Source: Bradyrhizobium sediminis (GTDB lineage: Bacteria > Pseudomonadota > Alphaproteobacteria > Rhizobiales > Xanthobacteraceae). Taken from it: a DNA stretch of 64,000 bases. Below are positions 7,636-15,280 of the stretch, one piece after another. The translations under genes were made by a program, and so were the position numbers. The notes under the pieces were generated by a model. That model was given only the letters and a program-made list of their open reading frames with translations, did not search any database and had not been told where the DNA came from. Every line of letters starts with the position of its first letter. Position 1 is the stretch's first letter. Where the stretch lies: assembly GCF_018736085.1 (NCBI RefSeq), contig NZ_CP076134.1, positions 3,606,501 through 3,670,500 on the forward strand. Direction: 5' to 3'.

Positions 7636-9402
7636 ATGCCAGGTCCAACCACTGTGACATCCTTCGGACGAGTGATTTCGGTGCGCGGATCCCTCGCCCG
7701 GGTCGGACTGCTCGCGACCAGCCAGATGGCCGTCTCCGAAGCCCGGGCGACCGTCGGCAAGTTCGTCAGCATCCGCTGCGCCAATTCCACCATCGTGGCC
7801 ATGATCACGGAAGTGACCTGCGAGGGCCTGCCGGCCAGCGACAAATTCATCGCCATCGCCGGCGTCGACCTGCTCGGCGAAATCCTCGGCGGCCCGGAAC
7901 GCCCCAAATTCCAGCGCGGCGTCACCAATTATCCGACCATCGGCGATCCCGTCGAACTCATTACCAATCAGGAGCTCCGCACCGTCTACGCGCCGACCGG
8001 GTCGGATCAGATCAATATCGGCACCCTGCAGCAGGACCGCTCCGTCATCGCCTATGTCGACGTCGAGGAAATGCTCAGCAAGCACTTCGCGGTGCTGGGC
8101 TCGACCGGCGTCGGCAAATCGAGCGGTGTGTCGCTGCTGCTGAACGAAATCCTCAAGTCGCGGCCCAACCTGCGCATCTTCCTGCTCGACGTTCACAACG
8201 AATACGGCCGCTGCTTCGGCGACCGCGCACTGGTTCTCAATCCGCGCAATCTGAAGCTGCCGTTCTGGCTGTTCAATTTCGAAGAGATCGTCGACGTGCT
8301 GTTCGCCGGCCGGCCCGGCGTGCCTGAGGAACTCGACATCCTCGCCGAAGTCATCCCGATGGCGAAAGGCATCTACACCCAGTACCAGAACGCCGACCGG
8401 CTCGGGCTGAAGCGCGCCGATCCCAAGGCGATCGGCTACACCGTCGACACCCCGGTCCCCTATCGCCTGGTCGACCTGATTTCGCTGATCGACGAACGCA
8501 TGGGCAAGCTCGAGAACCGCTCGTCGCGCATCATCTATCACAAGCTGATCTCGCGCATCGAGACCGTGCGCAACGATCCGCGCTACACCTTCATGTTCGA
8601 CAACGCCAATGTCGGCGGCGACACCATGGCCGAAGTCATCAGCCACCTGTTCCGGCTGCCCGCCAACGGCCGGCCGATGACCATCATGCAGCTCGCTGGC
8701 TTCCCCGCCGAAGTCGTCGATTCCGTGGTGTCGGTGCTGTGCCGGATGGCGTTCGATTTCGGGCTGTGGAGCGACGGCGTCTCGCCGCTGTTGTTCGTCT
8801 GCGAAGAAGCGCATCGCTACGCCTCCGCCGACCGCAACATCGGCTTCGGCCCGACCCGCAAGGCGGTCTCGCGGATCGCCAAGGAAGGCCGCAAATACGG
8901 CGTCTATCTCGGCCTCGTCACCCAGCGCCCCGCCGAACTCGACGCCACCATCATTTCCCAGTGCAACACGCTGTTCACGATGCGGCTTGCCAACGACCGC
9001 GACCAGGCGCTGCTGCGCTCGGCGGTGTCGGACGCCGCGGCCAACCTGCTGTCGTTCGTGCCCTCGCTCGGCACCCGCGAAGTGCTGGCGTTCGGCGAAG
9101 GCGTGGCGCTGCCGACGCGCCTGCGCTTCAAGGAGGTGCCGATGCATCAGTTGCCGCGCAGCGAGGCCACGATATCGACGGTGCCGTCGGTCGCCGCCGG
9201 CCACGACATGCATTTCGTCGGCGCCGTGCTGGAGCGCTGGCGCGGAGCCACCTCGCATCGCGACGTCCCCAACGATCCCGCCATCACCGAACGCCCGGGC
9301 GCCCGCTCGATGGAACCGCGCATGGTGGAAGCGCCGATGCTGCAGCCGTCGATGGGGCTCGATCCCGACCGGTTCTCGCTCTTGAAGAAGCCGCTGCGCT
9401 GA
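7636..9402 (+). CDS. HerA-like ATPase (DUF87/HerA helicase family)
   Basis: A 588-residue protein with an N-terminal HAS-barrel-like beta domain (about 5-130), a P-loop GSTGVGKSSG near residues 155-163, and a C-terminal RecA-like ATPase core. The Walker B region is LLFVCEEAHRY and a conserved TQRPAELD segment follows. HerA hexamers are DNA translocases, usually paired with the nuclease NurA in end resection; no nurA is visible here, so the partner is unknown. The frame opens at a GTG at 7549. I prefer the ATG at 7636 because homology to the HAS barrel seems to begin just after it, but the start is uncertain. Confidence 0.85.
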   Translation: MPGPTTVTSFGRVISVRGSLARVGLLATSQMAVSEARATVGKFVSIRCANSTIVAMITEVTCEGLPASDKFIAIAGVDLLGEILGGPERPKFQRGVTNYPTIGDPVELITNQELRTVYAPTGSDQINIGTLQQDRSVIAYVDVEEMLSKHFAVLGSTGVGKSSGVSLLLNEILKSRPNLRIFLLDVHNEYGRCFGDRALVLNPRNLKLPFWLFNFEEIVDVLFAGRPGVPEELDILAEVIPMAKGIYTQYQNADRLGLKRADPKAIGYTVDTPVPYRLVDLISLIDERMGKLENRSSRIIYHKLISRIETVRNDPRYTFMFDNANVGGDTMAEVISHLFRLPANGRPMTIMQLAGFPAEVVDSVVSVLCRMAFDFGLWSDGVSPLLFVCEEAHRYASADRNIGFGPTRKAVSRIAKEGRKYGVYLGLVTQRPAELDATIISQCNTLFTMRLANDRDQALLRSAVSDAAANLLSFVPSLGTREVLAFGEGVALPTRLRFKEVPMHQLPRSEATISTVPSVAAGHDMHFVGAVLERWRGATSHRDVPNDPAITERPGARSMEPRMVEAPMLQPSMGLDPDRFSLLKKPLR

Positions 9403-9645
9403 CGGCGGCGCCTTCGCGGCCTGCCCGACCCAGCCCCTCCAAACCAAAATATCGAAAACAACCCCATGCAAAGTAAGAGCTGGGCGCCGGAGGCTTCAAA
9501 CGTCCCGCGAAAACATTTTGACACGTCGGGCAAATCAACAGCACTATTGCAGCATCACGCGATTTGAAAATGCTCATGGCCCTGCCCGACGCCGGGATCT
9601 TTGGCGCGACTGCAGGCTAAAGTCCGTTTGACAATTGAAGTTGGG

Positions 9646-9763
9646 TATTACGGTGACAGTATTACGGTGACGGTGCACTCGATTGCCTAGTCGAAGCCGG
9701 TCGTAGGGAAGGCCGGTGTCGAGCGCTATCGCTGAACAGGATTAAGTGCACTGTCACCGTAAT
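9646..9763. repeat. REP-like palindromic element with ATTACGGTGAC termini
   Basis: The left end carries two tandem copies of ATTACGGTGAC(A/G)GT (9647-9660 and 9661-9674). The right end (9746-9763) is the inverse of the second copy extended to GTGCAC, matching 17 of 18 bases. The ends are about 67 bases apart. Such ATTACGGTGACAGTGCAC ends are familiar to me from short non-coding elements linked to REP-type tyrosine transposases; that assignment is from memory. No transposase gene of that type is present, so it would be non-autonomous. The remaining non-coding bases from 9403 to 9645 show nothing else. Confidence 0.55.
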
Positions 9764-9765
9764 TC

Positions 9766-9817
9766 GAAGCACCGGAGCATCTGGCCGGTGGCATGGCTAT
9801 GCGAAGCGATGGGCGTG
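9766..9817 (+). mobile_element. 52-bp fragment of the neighbouring IS3-family transposase gene
   Basis: These bases match 11037-11088, inside orfB of the intact IS element, with two mismatches, and encode the same KHR(S/N)IWPVAWLCEAMGV peptide. The fragment starts 3 bp after the REP-like element and has no IS ends. It is a relic of an older insertion or of a recombination event. Confidence 0.8.
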
Positions 9818-9970
9818 GGCCATGGTGCACTGACTTGTCGCTATCGCGGCGCTCTTATTCGGGCTCTTCTTCCTGTCTTGCTATCGATAAGATGGCAGAT
9901 CGTCACCTCGCCGAGCTTCTCACGCCGCACCGCGCGCTGGCTGTGGCAGCGTGGTGGTAGATTCCGCGCC

Positions 9971-10474
9971 ATGCCGATTCGCCGCGACGTCACCATCCAC
10001 CGCACCGCCACCGGCTCCACCATCACGCGCCGCGACGGTACCATGATCGCCGCCGACATCACCACCGTCGAGGAGGCGCGGCGCATTGCCGAGGCCGCAC
10101 AGCGGGGTGTTGCAGAAGAGGCAACTAACCGATTAGGTTGGCTGCCTTATTGGGGCAAACGGGGGCCGCACATGAAGTGGCTGAGGCTCGGAGGACACCT
10201 CTACCTCACCATTGGGGTGATTTACGGCCTGTGGGCGTTCGTCGTTCTTTCATTTCGAAACTGCCCTTCTCTTAGCGGTGGTGCGTGCCTCCAGCCATCG
10301 CTTTGGACCGGTGTTCGGCAATTGGCCATCGCTATTGTCGCTGCCTTCCGCGGTCTTCTGTGGTTGCCCGAAATGGCCATCGCGGCGAGCCGAGGCCAGT
10401 TCCTAGACTGGCTTTTCTTACGCAACTTCTATAACTTGGATGTTGAGCAGTTTTTGAAGGTCTTTTTCGGATAG
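9971..10474 (+). CDS. Hypothetical protein with hydrophobic C-terminal half
   Basis: Of 167 residues, the first 65 or so are charged and beta-rich (RTATGSTITRRDGTMIAADI, then an EEARRIAEAAQRG helix). The rest contains two probable membrane segments, at YLTIGVIYGLWAFVVLSF and QLAIAIVAAFRGLLWLP. The frame continues upstream through the 52-bp IS fragment, so the original N-terminus may have been replaced. The ATG at 9971 is the first start outside the mobile sequence. I recognise no family. It stands alone between mobile elements and may be a horizontally acquired or decaying gene. Confidence 0.45.
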   Translation: MPIRRDVTIHRTATGSTITRRDGTMIAADITTVEEARRIAEAAQRGVAEEATNRLGWLPYWGKRGPHMKWLRLGGHLYLTIGVIYGLWAFVVLSFRNCPSLSGGACLQPSLWTGVRQLAIAIVAAFRGLLWLPEMAIAASRGQFLDWLFLRNFYNLDVEQFLKVFFG

Positions 10475-10521
10475 ACGACGCCAGCGAGACGTCCGCAAGA
10501 AGGTGCTGGCATGCCCGCCGC

Positions 10522-10593
10522 TCACGCCGCCATCCTTAGCCCGACGTCCGCAGCGCCGACGATCCGCTTTAGCTCAGCTGCAATGCCGTCGAG
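10522..10593 (-). pseudogene. Short 3' coding remnant left of the IS element
   Basis: On the minus strand an open frame enters from the IS edge and ends GIAAELKRIVGAADVGLRMAA-stop. It may be the severed 3' end of a gene, but the 23 residues are too few to identify and it does not evidently continue the gene fragment on the other side of the IS. Confidence 0.2.
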
Positions 10594-10743
10594 TGAGCTG
10601 CTGCCGGTTTGATGGACACCAAGATTGGGTGTTTCATACAGCCGGAGGTGGGTCATGCAGAGACGAAGTGAGCTGCTGCCGGTTTGATGGACACCAAGAT
10701 TGGGTGTTTCATACAGCCGGAGGTGGGTCATGCAGAGACGAAG
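10594..10743. repeat. 75-bp exact tandem duplication of the IS left end
   Basis: Copies 10594-10668 and 10669-10743 are identical. Each contains the left inverted repeat, a leader, the AGGTGGGTC ribosome region and the first 14 bases of orfA (ATGCAGAGACGAAG). Only the second copy continues into the full orfA. Confidence 0.95.
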
Positions 10744-11020
10744 ATTCAGTCGAGAGTTCAAGGTCGAGGCGGTCAAGCTTGTCAGGGAGCGCGGAGTATC
10801 GGTAGCGCAAGCCGGCCGAGACCTGGGCATTCATGAGAACGTGCTGCGCAAATGGGTCAAGGAGTTCGGCTCCGATCCCGTGCAGGCCTTCCCCGGCCAC
10901 GGCCAGATGAAACCCGAGCAGCTGGAGATCGAGCGGCTGCGGCGCGAGGTCAACAAGCTGAAGGCGGAGCGGGATATCCTAAAAAAGGCCGCTGCCTACT
11001 TCGCGAAGGAAGCGACATGA
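10730..11020 (+). CDS. IS3-family transposase OrfA (helix-turn-helix protein)
   Basis: This 96-residue protein starts MQRRRFSREFKVEAVKLV, the standard HTH_Tnp_1 fold that binds the IS ends. It ends with a leucine-zipper-like coiled coil (EIERLRREVNKLKAERDILKKA). GGAGGTGGGTC precedes the ATG. A slippery A-AAA-AAG heptamer at 10981-10987 lies in the correct phase for -1 frameshifting into orfB, which would yield the OrfAB fusion transposase. OrfA stop and orfB start overlap as ATGA. Confidence 0.92.
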   Translation: MQRRRFSREFKVEAVKLVRERGVSVAQAGRDLGIHENVLRKWVKEFGSDPVQAFPGHGQMKPEQLEIERLRREVNKLKAERDILKKAAAYFAKEAT

Positions 11021-11883
11021 AGTTCGGCTTCATCGTGAAGCACCGGAACATCTGGCCGGTGGCATGGCTATGCGAAGCAATGGGCGTGTCGCGGTCGGGC
11101 TTCCATGCCTGGCTGAATCGATCTCCCAGCGCCAGATCCCGAAGCGACGAAGCGGTCGGCCAGCAGGTGAAGGCCAGCTTCCTTGCCAGCGACCGGACCT
11201 ACGGTGCACGGCGCGTCTGGCGAGACCTGCTGGCAGACGGCGTCGAATGCGGTCTTCACCGGATCGAGCGGCTGATGCGCCTGCAGGCCTTGCGGGCGCG
11301 GCCACGGCGCCGGCGTCTGCCGAAGGACGAAGGCGATCGCCAGGTTGCGAACGTGCCGGCGAACCTTCTCGATCGTCAGTTTGCGGCCGAGCGGCCGAAC
11401 CAGAAGTGGATCGCCGACTTCACCTACATCTGGACCGCCGAGGGCTGGCTCTACGTGTCGGCTGTGATCGACCTGTTCTCGCGACGGGTGGTCGGCTGGT
11501 CGATGAGCGCCGGCATGACAGCCCAGCTGGTTGCGGACGCCCTGTTGATGGCCGTCTGGCGCCGGGGCAAGCCGGATGCCCTGATGCATCACTCGGATCG
11601 GGGCAGCCAATACGCCAGCGAACAGTTCCAGCGCCTGATGGCTGACAGCGGCATCGTCTGCAGCATGAGCCGATCCGGCAACGTCTGGGACAACGCGGCG
11701 ATGGAGAGCTTCTTCTCGTCGCTAAAGACCGAACGCATCGAGCGCAAAACCTACCGTACCAGGAACGAGGCCAGAGCAGATGTGTTCGACTACATCGAGC
11801 GGTTCTACAATGCGACCCGACGTCATTCGACGATCGGATACCTCAGCCCTGTTGAGTTCGAGCGCAAGGTGGGATTAGCTTAA
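11017..11883 (+). CDS. IS3-family transposase OrfB (DDE integrase catalytic domain)
   Basis: The 288-residue protein has an N-terminal HTH_21-type region and an rve integrase core. The DDE triad is visible as D in WIADFTYIWTAEGW, D in HHSDRGSQYAS, and E in DNAAMESFFSSLKTE. It is complete and not interrupted, so the element may be active. It can be made by reinitiation at ATGA or fused to OrfA through the slippery site; the orfB frame is open back to 10852, which allows the fusion. Confidence 0.94.
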   Translation: MKFGFIVKHRNIWPVAWLCEAMGVSRSGFHAWLNRSPSARSRSDEAVGQQVKASFLASDRTYGARRVWRDLLADGVECGLHRIERLMRLQALRARPRRRRLPKDEGDRQVANVPANLLDRQFAAERPNQKWIADFTYIWTAEGWLYVSAVIDLFSRRVVGWSMSAGMTAQLVADALLMAVWRRGKPDALMHHSDRGSQYASEQFQRLMADSGIVCSMSRSGNVWDNAAMESFFSSLKTERIERKTYRTRNEARADVFDYIERFYNATRRHSTIGYLSPVEFERKVGLA

Positions 11884-11913
11884 CCGGGTGTCCATCAAAC
11901 CGGCAGCAGCTCA

Positions 11914-12005
11914 ATCTTGCCAAGTTCGAACGCCACTCGCTGCAAGTCAGCAGTGAGTTCCTCGTCCGTGATTCCGCGATGATATTCTTCGAGTTCAAAT
12001 TTCAT
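11914..12005 (-). pseudogene. N-terminal stump of a homing-endonuclease-associated-repeat protein cut by the IS
   Basis: On the minus strand an ATG at 12005 opens MKFELEEYHRGITDEELTAD followed by LQRVAFELGK, then runs into the IS right end. This N-terminus resembles proteins with homing endonuclease-associated repeats or HNH nucleases (E-Y-H-R-x-x-x-D-E-E-L). About 30 codons survive. The rest is not recognisable on the other side of the IS. Confidence 0.45.
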
Positions 12006-12128
12006 GTGGTGAGTCTAACCCAACAGCGCAGCTCTTGGGAATTGCAGCCCTTACCTCCAGCGTTGTCATAGTCTGCTATCCTACCAAAGCTCTTAAACCA
12101 GAACGCGAGTCGGGCCGCGTGCGACTGG

Positions 12129-12149
12129 AAAGCGGGCCGTGGCCCGCCT
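12129..12149 (-). terminator. Rho-independent-like terminator of the toxin-antitoxin operon
   Basis: A perfect stem GCGGGCC/GGCCCGC with a 2-base centre (12132-12147) lies 7 bases beyond the antitoxin stop codon and is followed on the minus strand by TTTCC. The stem is strong and the T-tract short. Confidence 0.55.
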
Positions 12150-12153
12150 CTCA

Positions 12154-12492
12154 TTACGCTGCAACAGGTTTGAAGGTGATACGGCCCGGCTCACCGGCCT
12201 TGCGGTGAGGCCGCATCACGATCTCGATATCCTGCTCGAACACAGTGAGCATTTTCATCAGGCGCTCGGCTGAATAGTCATCGAAGTCACCACGCAGCAG
12301 GTGAGACAGATCAGGCTGCGAAACCCCGATCAGCTTGGCCGCTTTGACCTGAGTCAGGTCGCGTTCCTTGATCAGGCGATGCAACTCGGTGACGATACTG
12401 GATTTCAGCAGCCGTTCTTCTGGATTGGGCAAGCCAAGATCGGCGAACACATTGCCGCTGCCCTCGTAGGCTTCGATTTTGCGTTTGGTCAT
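12154..12492 (-). CDS. HigA-like antitoxin, XRE-family helix-turn-helix
   Basis: A 112-residue protein with an XRE DNA-binding domain at about 38-90 (LTQVKAAKLIGVSQPDLSHLLRG). It would neutralise the toxin encoded just upstream and repress the operon. Its ATG overlaps the toxin stop as ATGA (12489-12492). Toxin-first order with an XRE antitoxin is typical of HigBA-type modules. The pair sits beside the IS island, consistent with horizontal acquisition. Confidence 0.88.
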   Translation of the reverse strand: MTKRKIEAYEGSGNVFADLGLPNPEERLLKSSIVTELHRLIKERDLTQVKAAKLIGVSQPDLSHLLRGDFDDYSAERLMKMLTVFEQDIEIVMRPHRKAGEPGRITFKPVAA

Positions 12493-12878
12493 GGCTTGCG
12501 CCCTCCTTTGTCTGTGCGCGCACGGTAATGCTCCTCAGCATCACGCAGGCGCGATTTGATAAGTTCAATGTCCTGCTGGGGGGTGGCGATGCCCTTCTTC
12601 GCTTTCTTCTGGAAAGCGTGCAGCACGTACACCATTCCGGCAAAACGCACGGTATAAACGGCCCGGTAGGTGTTGCTGTCGAAATCATCGACCAACTCCA
12701 GGATAGCACGCCCGCCGAATCCCTTCAGCGCCTTTGCGGCTATCGGCTCCTCACCTTCCTGCACCTGGTGCAAGGCGTGCCCCATGCGGTTCTGCACCTT
12801 GGCCGGGAATCGCTTCAAGTCCTTACGGCTTGAGCCAATAAAGACACAGGGATTAGGTTCGGGCCGCTCTATGGTCAC
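12489..12878 (-). CDS. HigB/Gp49-like toxin (RelE superfamily, predicted mRNA interferase)
   Basis: The 129-residue protein has the pattern VFIGSSRKDLKRFP near the N-terminus, then YRAVYTVRFAGMVYVLHAFQ, KKAKKG and TPQQDIELIKSR, typical of phage-derived Gp49/HigB proteins that cleave mRNA on the ribosome. The frame is open far upstream. I start at GTG 12878 because the family motif begins only about 10 residues later and a promoter-operator ends just before it; TTG 12887 is the alternative. With the predicted -10 at 12885-12890, the message would begin at or very near this GTG. Confidence 0.85.
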   Translation of the reverse strand: MTIERPEPNPCVFIGSSRKDLKRFPAKVQNRMGHALHQVQEGEEPIAAKALKGFGGRAILELVDDFDSNTYRAVYTVRFAGMVYVLHAFQKKAKKGIATPQQDIELIKSRLRDAEEHYRARTDKGGRKP

Positions 12879-12884
12879 TTCCTT

Positions 12885-12913
12885 CAATATGGGGGTACCC
12901 CCATATTTGTCAA
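12885..12913 (-). promoter_or_regulatory. Toxin-antitoxin promoter with 22-bp palindromic operator
   Basis: A perfect 22-bp palindrome, AATATGGGGGT followed by its complement (12886-12907), occupies the spacer between a consensus -35 TTGACA (12908-12913, minus strand) and a -10-like ATATTG (12885-12890) 17 bases away. A repressor bound there would block RNA polymerase directly. Autorepression by the XRE antitoxin is the expected arrangement. Confidence 0.75.
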
Positions 12914-13200
12914 GGCGGTCTTCACACGGCCGCAACACTGCCAGCGAACCCGGCCGGCTACGATTCCCATCACGTGGGGGTAAGCCAAAGCCCCGGCCTG
13001 CGGCCGCCCGACGGTGAACTCCGCAGCGTCCATCGCGCCATCGCATCACCATGAGATCATGCCGACATGACCGGCTATCGTCGAAATTACATTGCCGGGG
13101 GCAGCTCCGCGCAAACCTCCCGCAAGCCGCCTTGCACGGCTGGCGCCATCTACTATGGTTCCGGCCGACCGCATCTCGCGCTGTGAGCCGGAACCTGCTT
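12914..13200. other. Non-coding stretch with nothing recognised
   Basis: Between the toxin promoter and the peroxidase-related gene there are 287 bases in which I see no gene, RNA or clear repeat. It probably marks the boundary of the acquired island. Confidence 0.4.
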
Positions 13201-13779
13201 ATGACCCAGCCCGTTGCCAAACGCTTCCCGACGCCCGCCATCGACAAGCTGCCCGACGATATCCGTAGCCGCATCCTCGGGGTCCAGGAAAAATCCGGCT
13301 TCGTGCCGAACGTTTTCCTGACGCTGGCCTATCGCCCCGACGAGTTCAGGGCGTTCTTCGCCTATCACGATGCGCTGATGGAGAAGGACAGCGGTCTCAC
13401 CAAGGCCGAACGCGAGATGATCGTGGTGGCGACCTCGAGCGCCAACCAGTGCCATTATTGCGTGATCGCGCATGGCGCCATCCTGCGCATCCGCGCCAAG
13501 AACCCGCAGATTGCGGATCAGATCGCCGTCAACTACCGCAAGGCGGATATCACGCCACGCCAGCGCGCCATGCTCGACTTCGCGATGAAGGTGAGCAGCG
13601 AGGCCAACAGGGTTTCGGAAGCGGATTTTGCCGCGGTCGCCAGCCATGGCTTTTCCGACGACGACATCTGGGACATCGCCGCGATCGCGGCGTTCTTTGC
13701 GCTGTCGAACCGGATGGCGAACGTCACCGCCATGCGCCCGAACGACGAATTCTATATGATGGGACGGCTGCCGAAATAG
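13201..13779 (+). CDS. Peroxidase-related (AhpD-like, carboxymuconolactone decarboxylase family) protein
   Basis: This 192-residue protein of the AhpD/CMD fold has the redox pair CHYC in SSANQCHYCVIAHGAILR, with the conserved downstream His. Proteins of this subgroup are annotated as alkylhydroperoxidase-related; substrates are unknown. The ATG at 13201 begins MTQPVAKRFP, a usual N-terminus length, and the ribosome site is weak. An MgtC-family gene follows 30 bp downstream on the same strand and may be co-transcribed. Confidence 0.85.
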   Translation: MTQPVAKRFPTPAIDKLPDDIRSRILGVQEKSGFVPNVFLTLAYRPDEFRAFFAYHDALMEKDSGLTKAEREMIVVATSSANQCHYCVIAHGAILRIRAKNPQIADQIAVNYRKADITPRQRAMLDFAMKVSSEANRVSEADFAAVASHGFSDDDIWDIAAIAAFFALSNRMANVTAMRPNDEFYMMGRLPK

Positions 13780-13809
13780 GCCGGCCCTTTTGCACGGGAG
13801 AATACCGTC

Positions 13810-14304
13810 TTGCTCGATTGGCCTGAGATCATCCTGCGTCTTGGCGTCGCCACGCTCGCCGGCGGCCTGATCGGCCTCAACCGCGATCTGCAGGGCAAGC
13901 CGATCGGCCTGAAGACGCTCGGCCTGGTGGGGCTTGCCACCGCCATGGTCGTGATGCTGGCCGATCCCTCCGGCGACAGCAGCAGAATTTCCGATGCGTC
14001 CAGCAGGATCATCCAGGGCATCCTGACCGGCATCGGTTTTCTCGGCGCCGGCGTCATCGTCCGCGCCGAGCATCATTTCCGGGTTCGCGGGCTGACCAGC
14101 GCCGCCTGCACCTGGCTTGCGGCGTGCGTCGGCATTGCCTGCGGCGTCGGGCAATGGCGGATTGTCGCCATCGCCCTCGTGATCGCGCTGGCGTTGCTCA
14201 CCTTCGGCCGCCGGCTCGAGCGCTGGCTGCATCGCACGCTCGGCGGCAAGGACGAGCCGTCGCATAAATCTCCCGCCCCGCCGCCAGATGCGCCGCCGGC
14301 CTGA
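13810..14304 (+). CDS. MgtC/SapB-family membrane protein
   Basis: A 164-residue inner-membrane protein with several helices. It has the family signature GGLIGLNRDLQGKPIGLKT near residue 18 and GIGFLGAGVIVR near residue 76. MgtC proteins are linked to survival at low magnesium and to ATP synthase control; many homologues have unknown roles. A TTG start at 13810 with GGGAG upstream fits the conserved N-terminus. The C-terminus ends in a proline-rich tail without the ACT-like domain of long MgtC proteins. Confidence 0.85.
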   Translation: MLDWPEIILRLGVATLAGGLIGLNRDLQGKPIGLKTLGLVGLATAMVVMLADPSGDSSRISDASSRIIQGILTGIGFLGAGVIVRAEHHFRVRGLTSAACTWLAACVGIACGVGQWRIVAIALVIALALLTFGRRLERWLHRTLGGKDEPSHKSPAPPPDAPPA

Positions 14305-14447
14305 CGGCGGTCCGGCATGAGCCGCGCCCGATCCACCGCAAGTTCCGCGCAGGCGTCGATTGCCGCATCCATGCCATGCCAACATTTCCTGTGAGACGCG
14401 CGGCGGGCCGTGCTAAATGAGATCGGCGTCTCCCGGAGCTGGCAGCC

Positions 14448-14795
14448 GTGAACACCCAGCAGCCCATCACCTCGGATGAAGAGCATCGCGTGCTCAAATT
14501 CCGGCCGCGCACCCTGGCCCATCCGCCGGGTCAGCGGGGAGAGCCTGGCCAGCAGGCCCACAACGACGCCGGCCGGCCGCAATCCGGGCATCCGTCGCGT
14601 TCCGAGCGGGGCCGGGAGGAACCGGACGATTTCCGCCTCCGCATGCTGGCCAACCTCGCGGCCTTCGCCTTCACCGTGGCGCTGACGGCGATCGGAATTT
14701 GGCTCGCGATGAGCATCGCCGATCTGCGCAAGACCCAAGATTGCGTGCTGATGGGGCGGCGCGATTGCGCCCATATTTCGACGCCGCGCATCTAG
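14448..14795 (+). CDS. Hypothetical protein with one membrane helix
   Basis: Of 115 residues, the first 65 are hydrophilic and rich in R, P, Q and G. A helix (LANLAAFAFTVALTAIGIWLAM) follows, then a short tail with two cysteines (DCVLMGRRDCAH). A GTG start with GGAGC upstream is used. The layout, disordered cytoplasmic part plus one helix plus a CX7C tail, is what I would expect of a small conserved rhizobial membrane protein, but I know no function. Confidence 0.6.
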   Translation: MNTQQPITSDEEHRVLKFRPRTLAHPPGQRGEPGQQAHNDAGRPQSGHPSRSERGREEPDDFRLRMLANLAAFAFTVALTAIGIWLAMSIADLRKTQDCVLMGRRDCAHISTPRI

Positions 14796-14980
14796 CATTT
14801 TGGCGCTTTCGAGCTGTTTCGCCCGCAAATCCGAACCCGACGGCAGCCCGCCTCCATTGAACTCAGGGCCTCGCTCCGATATACGGGCACTCGACTCCGG
14901 CTGGGGGATCGGGCATTCCGGGGCGCCGCACCCACATCCCATGCCGTTCCGGAATTTATCTCCAATATATCAAAGGCTTA

Positions 14981-15271
14981 ATGATGTCTTCTACATTCGA
15001 TCAGATCGCTACGATCATCGCTGAGACCTGCGACATCCCGCGCGACACGATCACGCCGGAGAGCCACGCCATCGATGATCTGGGGATCGACAGCCTGGAT
15101 TTTCTCGACATCGCGTTTGCCATCGACAAGGCGTTCGGGATCAAGATGCCGCTGGAGAAGTGGACCCAAGAGGTCAACGACGGCAAGGCCACCACAGAGC
15201 AGTATTTCGTGCTGAAGAATCTCGCCGCGCGCATCGACGAACTGGTTGCGGCCAAGAGCACGGGCGCTTAG
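14981..15271 (+). CDS. acpXL: Acyl carrier protein for very-long-chain fatty acids, AcpXL
   Basis: A 96-residue acyl carrier protein with the phosphopantetheine site Ser in GIDSLDFLD. It is longer than housekeeping AcpP, with the VLCFA-specific region [16 protein letters not shown]. In Rhizobiales AcpXL carries the 27-hydroxyoctacosanoate-type chain that is added to lipid A. It leads an operon with dedicated dehydratase, ketosynthase and acyltransferase genes, all on the plus strand. Confidence 0.93.
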   Translation: MMSSTFDQIATIIAETCDIPRDTITPESHAIDDLGIDSLDFLDIAFAIDKAFGIKMPLEKWTQEVNDGKATTEQYFVLKNLAARIDELVAAKSTGA

Positions 15272-15280
15272 TCGCCCGCC

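Larger units (their letters stand above)
10594..11913 (+). mobile_element. IS3-family insertion sequence with duplicated left end
   Basis: The element carries orfA and orfB between inverted repeats: left TGAGCTGCTGCCGGTTTGAT beginning at 10669 and again at 10594, right its complement ending at 11913. Each repeat continues GGACACC, giving about 27 matched bases. The basic unit 10669-11913 is 1245 bp, a normal IS3 size. An exact 75-bp direct repeat (10594-10668 and 10669-10743) doubles the left end. No 3-4-bp target duplication is visible (GAG or AAG against ATC), so the flanks were probably rearranged after insertion. Confidence 0.9.

Noticed and set aside
7399..9471. 690-codon open frame on the minus strand
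   Set aside because: It is the complement of the HerA-like gene. Its composition is rich in H, R, D, G and A with no domain, as expected of an antisense frame in high-GC DNA.
10700..10730. Upstream GTG start for IS orfA
   Set aside because: The ATG at 10730 has a proper ribosome site and matches the usual OrfA N-terminus; the earlier codons lie in the leader.
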